Below, piece by piece: positions 39,207 through 41,873 of a DNA stretch of 41,873 nt (the stretch's first letter is position 1; the number at the start of each line of letters is the position of its first letter). A program made the translations under genes and the position numbers. Source of the DNA: Acetobacteraceae bacterium (GTDB taxonomy: Bacteria > Pseudomonadota > Alphaproteobacteria > Acetobacterales > Acetobacteraceae); the NCBI GenBank assembly GCA_022842185.1, contig JALHQB010000046.1, forward strand, positions 1 through 41,873, written 5' to 3'. Below the pieces are notes generated by a model. It saw nothing but the letters and a program-made list of their open reading frames with translations. It had not been told where the DNA came from and did not search any database.

Positions 39207-39638
39207 ATGGACGTACCCGGCCCGATCATCATCTTCGACACCGACTGCGTCCTGTGCAGTGGCATGGTCGCCTTCGTGCTGGCGAAGGAGGCCGCGCCGC
39301 GGCTCCGCTTCGCTGGCGCCTGGTCGGAGGAAGGCCTGGCTCTTGCCGCCCGGCACGGCATCACGCGGCACGACCTCGATGAGACCTTCGTCGTGATCGA
39401 TGGCCCGCGCGCCCTGCTTCGGTCCGATGCCGCCCTTCTGGTGCTGCGCCATCTGCGCGCACCCTGGCGGTGGCTGTCGGCGGCCAGCCTGGTTCCCCGT
39501 CCGCTGCGCGATGCCGCCTATGTCTTCGTCGCGCGGCGGCGCTATCGCTGGTTCGGCCAGCGGCAGGACTGCACCGTGGTGCCGCCGGACCAGCGTCATC
39601 GCTTCCTCGGCCTGCAGACACGCCCCGCGCCACCCTGA
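39207..39638 (+). CDS. DCC-family thiol-disulfide oxidoreductase-like protein (DUF393)
   Basis: A 143-residue small protein. The defining motif DTDCVLCSG has the cysteine pair C14-x-x-C17 right after a beta strand (GPIIIFDTD). HDLDETFVVIDG and RWFGQRQDCTV are also conserved in the family. The thioredoxin-like redox role is presumed from the motif; no substrate is known. The ATG at 39207 matches the family start; a longer frame from 39102 is not supported. The 200 bp on its left, back to the RNase P terminator, contain nothing recognised. Confidence 0.88.
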   Translation: MDVPGPIIIFDTDCVLCSGMVAFVLAKEAAPRLRFAGAWSEEGLALAARHGITRHDLDETFVVIDGPRALLRSDAALLVLRHLRAPWRWLSAASLVPRPLRDAAYVFVARRRYRWFGQRQDCTVVPPDQRHRFLGLQTRPAPP

Positions 39639-39996
39639 TCGCGGCCGTATCGACCGCGGCGATCACGAAGCCGCGACATCAATCACTGCATGGGGCCAGG
39701 CAGAAATATCTGCTCGCAATCGCTCGCCCAATGATTCAGGCTGCGCCTTTAAGCGTCGGTAATAATGGTGTTTTTCAAGCAACACACCGGGAGCGTAAGA
39801 ATCTTTCACACTTGCTGTCCCGCGATTTCCCGTGTTATCCCATTTTATCCCGTGAGGATCCCAGTAGCTCGGGGGGGCGAGGGGATTTCAGAGCGGGATG
39901 GTCGGGCGAGCCGGCGAGGTCGGGGGGCCTCGCCGGCCGCTGATCGGGACCGGAACATCTTTCATTCGCGGCATCGCGGGCCGTCAGCGGGGGGCG
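39639..39996. other. 358-bp control region before mraZ
   Basis: No gene. The middle (about 39,700-39,860) is clearly richer in A/T than its surroundings, as expected for a promoter. It contains the MraZ-box-like repeats listed separately, and a possible -35 TTGCTG at 39,812 with TTATCC 17 bp on. The last 100 bp before the ATG are very GC-rich, with a GAGGTCGGGGGGCCTC hairpin. Confidence 0.6.
39818..39862. promoter_or_regulatory. Array of MraZ-box-like repeats
   Basis: TCCC(G/A) occurs at 39,818, 39,828, 39,838, 39,848 and 39,859: four steps at 10, 10, 10 and 11 bp. On the other strand these are (C/T)GGGA units at one helical turn. MraZ is known to bind direct repeats of TGGG with 5-bp spacers before its own gene. 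The array lies about 135-180 bp before mraZ, over the likely promoter, which fits autoregulation. Confidence 0.65.
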
Positions 39997-40467
39997 ATGA
40001 CCCAGTTCCTGGGCACGCACAAGGGCAAGTTGGACAAGAAGGGCCGTATCTCGGTCCCTGCCTCGTTCCGCGCTGTCCTCGAAGCCCTGGGCACCGGCGA
40101 TATTGTCCTCTTCCCGTCCTTCCGTCACCCCTGCATCGAAGCTTGGCCGCAACCCGCCTTCGCCGCCCTGTCGGCCGGGCACAGCAGCCTCGACATCTTC
40201 TCCGACGCCTCGGACCACCTGGCCGGCGCGCTGTTCGCCACCGCCCATCCCGCCCGCCCGGACGCCGAAGGCCGCCTGGTGCTGCCCGAAGACATGATCG
40301 AGGAAGCCGGCCTGACCGACACCGTCTCCTTCCTCGGCGCCAACCAGTGCTTCCAGATCTGGAACACCGATCGCGCGATCGCCTACATGCGCGACGCCCG
40401 TGCCCGCGCGCGGGATTTCCGCCTCACGCTGCCTTCCCCCACCCGCGCCGAGGGTGGCACGCCATGA
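39997..40467 (+). CDS. mraZ: Transcriptional regulator MraZ
   Basis: A 156-residue protein of two AbrB-like halves, with [16 protein letters not shown] (about residues 14-29) and [18 protein letters not shown] (about 89-106). MraZ represses the division/cell wall cluster that it heads. The start at 39997 ([13 protein letters not shown]) is the family start; an in-frame ATG at 39898 is too far upstream. Overlaps rsmH as ATGA. See the repeat array upstream for its likely operator. Confidence 0.96.
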   Translation: MTQFLGTHKGKLDKKGRISVPASFRAVLEALGTGDIVLFPSFRHPCIEAWPQPAFAALSAGHSSLDIFSDASDHLAGALFATAHPARPDAEGRLVLPEDMIEEAGLTDTVSFLGANQCFQIWNTDRAIAYMRDARARARDFRLTLPSPTRAEGGTP

Positions 40468-41402
40468 CCGGCCACCTTCCGGTCATGCTGGCCGAAGTGA
40501 TCGCCGCCCTCGCCCCGCGCGATGGCGCCACCTATCTCGACTGCACTTTCGGCGGCGGTGGCTACGCCACGGCTATCCTCGACTCCGCGCCGGGCTGCAC
40601 CCTGTACGCGATGGACCGCGACCCTGACGCCATCGCCCGCGGCGCCGACCTCGTCGCCCGCCATGCCCCCCGGCTGCGGCTGATCGAAGGCCGCTTCGGC
40701 GATATGCTCGAACACCTTGCCGCGCTTGGCGTGACCGCGCTCGACGGCGTGGTGATGGATCTCGGCGTCTCCTCCTTCCAACTGGACGAGGCAGAACGCG
40801 GTTTCTCCTTCCGTTTCGACGGCCCGCTCGACATGCGGATGGAAAAGCACGGCCCCTCCGCCGCCGACCTGGTGAACACCCGCACCGAGGAGGAACTGGC
40901 CGACATCCTGTTCCACCTGGGGGAGGAACGTTTCGCCCGGCGCATCGCCCGCGCCATCGTCGCCCGCCGCCTCGAACAGCCCTTCACCACCACCGGCGAC
41001 CTCGCCGCGCTGGTGCGGTCCAAGGTGCCGCGCGACCCGTCGGGCATCGATGGCGCCACGCGGTCCTTCCAGGCGCTGCGGCTGGCCGTGAACGATGAAC
41101 TCGGCGAGGTCGAGCGCGGCCTCGATGCCGCCGCGTCGCTGCTCGCGCCCGGCGGACGCCTGGTCGTCGTCGCCTTTCATTCGCTGGAAGACCGCATCGC
41201 CAAGCGCTTCATGGCCGGTGTCTCCGGCCGGGCGGGCAATGCATCCCGCCACGACCCCGGTGCGCTCGCCGCCCGCGTCGCACCCCGTTTCCGCCTCCTC
41301 ACCACCCGCGCGCAACGCCCAGGCAGTGAAGAGACCTCGAACAATCCCCGCGCGCGCTCCGCCCGGCTGCGCGCCCTGGAACGCCTGGAGGAGGCCGCAT
41401 GA
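40464..41402 (+). CDS. rsmH: 16S rRNA (cytosine1402-N4)-methyltransferase RsmH
   Basis: Methylates C1402 in the 16S decoding centre using SAM. Length 312 residues. [13 protein letters not shown] is the family opening; [15 protein letters not shown] (about residues 26-40) is the SAM loop; [29 protein letters not shown] and [15 protein letters not shown], then [15 protein letters not shown] and the C-terminal [15 protein letters not shown], are all intact. Starts inside the mraZ stop and overlaps ftsL as ATGA. Confidence 0.97.
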   Translation: MTGHLPVMLAEVIAALAPRDGATYLDCTFGGGGYATAILDSAPGCTLYAMDRDPDAIARGADLVARHAPRLRLIEGRFGDMLEHLAALGVTALDGVVMDLGVSSFQLDEAERGFSFRFDGPLDMRMEKHGPSAADLVNTRTEEELADILFHLGEERFARRIARAIVARRLEQPFTTTGDLAALVRSKVPRDPSGIDGATRSFQALRLAVNDELGEVERGLDAAASLLAPGGRLVVVAFHSLEDRIAKRFMAGVSGRAGNASRHDPGALAARVAPRFRLLTTRAQRPGSEETSNNPRARSARLRALERLEEAA

Positions 41403-41873
41403 TCCGCCCCCTGACCCTCGTCACGCTCTGCGCCGCCGCCGGTGCAGGGCTGTACCTGTACCAGGTCAAGCATTCGGTCGCGCAGCTCGACCGCACGCTG
41501 CGCGACATCAACCGCCAGACAGAACACGCGCGTGAACGCACCCAGGTGCTGCGGGCCGAATGGGCGCTGTTGAACGAACCGGACCGGCTGCGCCAGGTCG
41601 CGCAGCGGCACCTGCCGCTCGACGCCATGACTCCGACCCAGTTCGTGCGCCTGAGCGAGATCGATCGCCGCCTGCCCAATGCGCGGCAATTCGCCGGCGC
41701 ACCGTCGCTGTTCGCGCCGAACGAACCGCCGGGCGATGGCAGCGCCACCGCCATGGCCATCGCGACCGCCGAACCGCGCGGATTGCCCGCCGCGACACTC
41801 GCCGCCGCGGCCGCGGCCGTCGCAGTGACTGCCGCGCCCCCAGCGGAGATGGCAGCGGTCGCGGCACCCGCCG
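41399..41873 (+). CDS. ftsL: Cell division protein FtsL-like (cut by window edge)
   Basis: Starts at the ATG 41399, overlapping the rsmH stop. A short N-terminal membrane segment ([20 protein letters not shown], residues 2-21) leads into a coiled-coil-like stretch ([20 protein letters not shown]), then [21 protein letters not shown], the FtsL/FtsB-type 'LNxPxRLxxxA' motif. Then comes [17 protein letters not shown] and a low-complexity Ala/Pro tail that is still open at the edge. FtsL bridges FtsQ/FtsB to the septal synthase. Place and motif agree; the Ala-rich tail is longer than in most relatives. Confidence 0.88.
   Translation, partial: MIRPLTLVTLCAAAGAGLYLYQVKHSVAQLDRTLRDINRQTEHARERTQVLRAEWALLNEPDRLRQVAQRHLPLDAMTPTQFVRLSEIDRRLPNARQFAGAPSLFAPNEPPGDGSATAMAIATAEPRGLPAATLAAAAAAVAVTAAPPAEMAAVAAPA

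Overview
The window reads as one chromosomal stretch of a very GC-rich alphaproteobacterium, most probably an Acetobacteraceae member of the Roseomonas type. The grounds are strong G/C third positions, four-base gene overlaps, a lone Bug/TctC solute-binding protein, a class A RNase P RNA, the mraZ-rsmH-ftsL start of a division cluster, and palindromic intergenic elements bounded by TAGAGC/GCTCTA. The taxon is an inference; no marker gene was searched.

Left part (1-14,100). A NUDIX hydrolase overlaps the start of a secreted protein that runs off the left edge. The glycolysis/pentose genes tkt, gap and pgk lie on the minus strand in that order, but pgk is separated from gap by about 7.4 kb. That gap holds a small secreted protein, a frame-broken ParB-like gene, a YdjA-type nitroreductase, a possible transposase fragment, a LysR regulator with a frameshift, a fused two-module ABC exporter, and a 725-bp gene-poor stretch with palindromes and a coding-like remnant. 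It looks like a spot that has collected insertions and decay.

Middle (13,000-25,200). A GNAT-NUDIX fusion, a methyltransferase overlapping a glycosyltransferase, a TctC/RidA pair, argJ with a parvulin-type peptidyl-prolyl isomerase, and secA followed by a small secreted protein. A DUF808 membrane protein follows. Two copies of a structured intergenic element (12,893-13,085 and 24,009-24,208) share conserved ends, and one of their stems carries two compensatory base-pair changes.

Right part (25,200-41,873). An acyl-CoA dehydrogenase pair with an enoyl-CoA hydratase forms a tight operon. On the minus strand a fused 5-oxoprolinase/hydantoinase overlaps an AsmA-like protein. A djlA-like gene, an AmpD-type amidase and a nucleotidyltransferase overlap one another. 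Then come a DUF1127 protein divergent from a LysR regulator, the RNase P RNA with a strong terminator, a DCC thiol-disulfide protein, and mraZ-rsmH-ftsL preceded by five regularly spaced MraZ-box-like repeats.

Most of the window is ordinary housekeeping and accessory metabolism. I see no CRISPR array, intact transposase, prophage, toxin-antitoxin pair or clear new defence system. The least explained material is the intergenic structure: the covarying mosaic element, the TAGAGC-bounded palindromes (one of which supplies the stop codons of two convergent genes), and the debris between pgk and gap.
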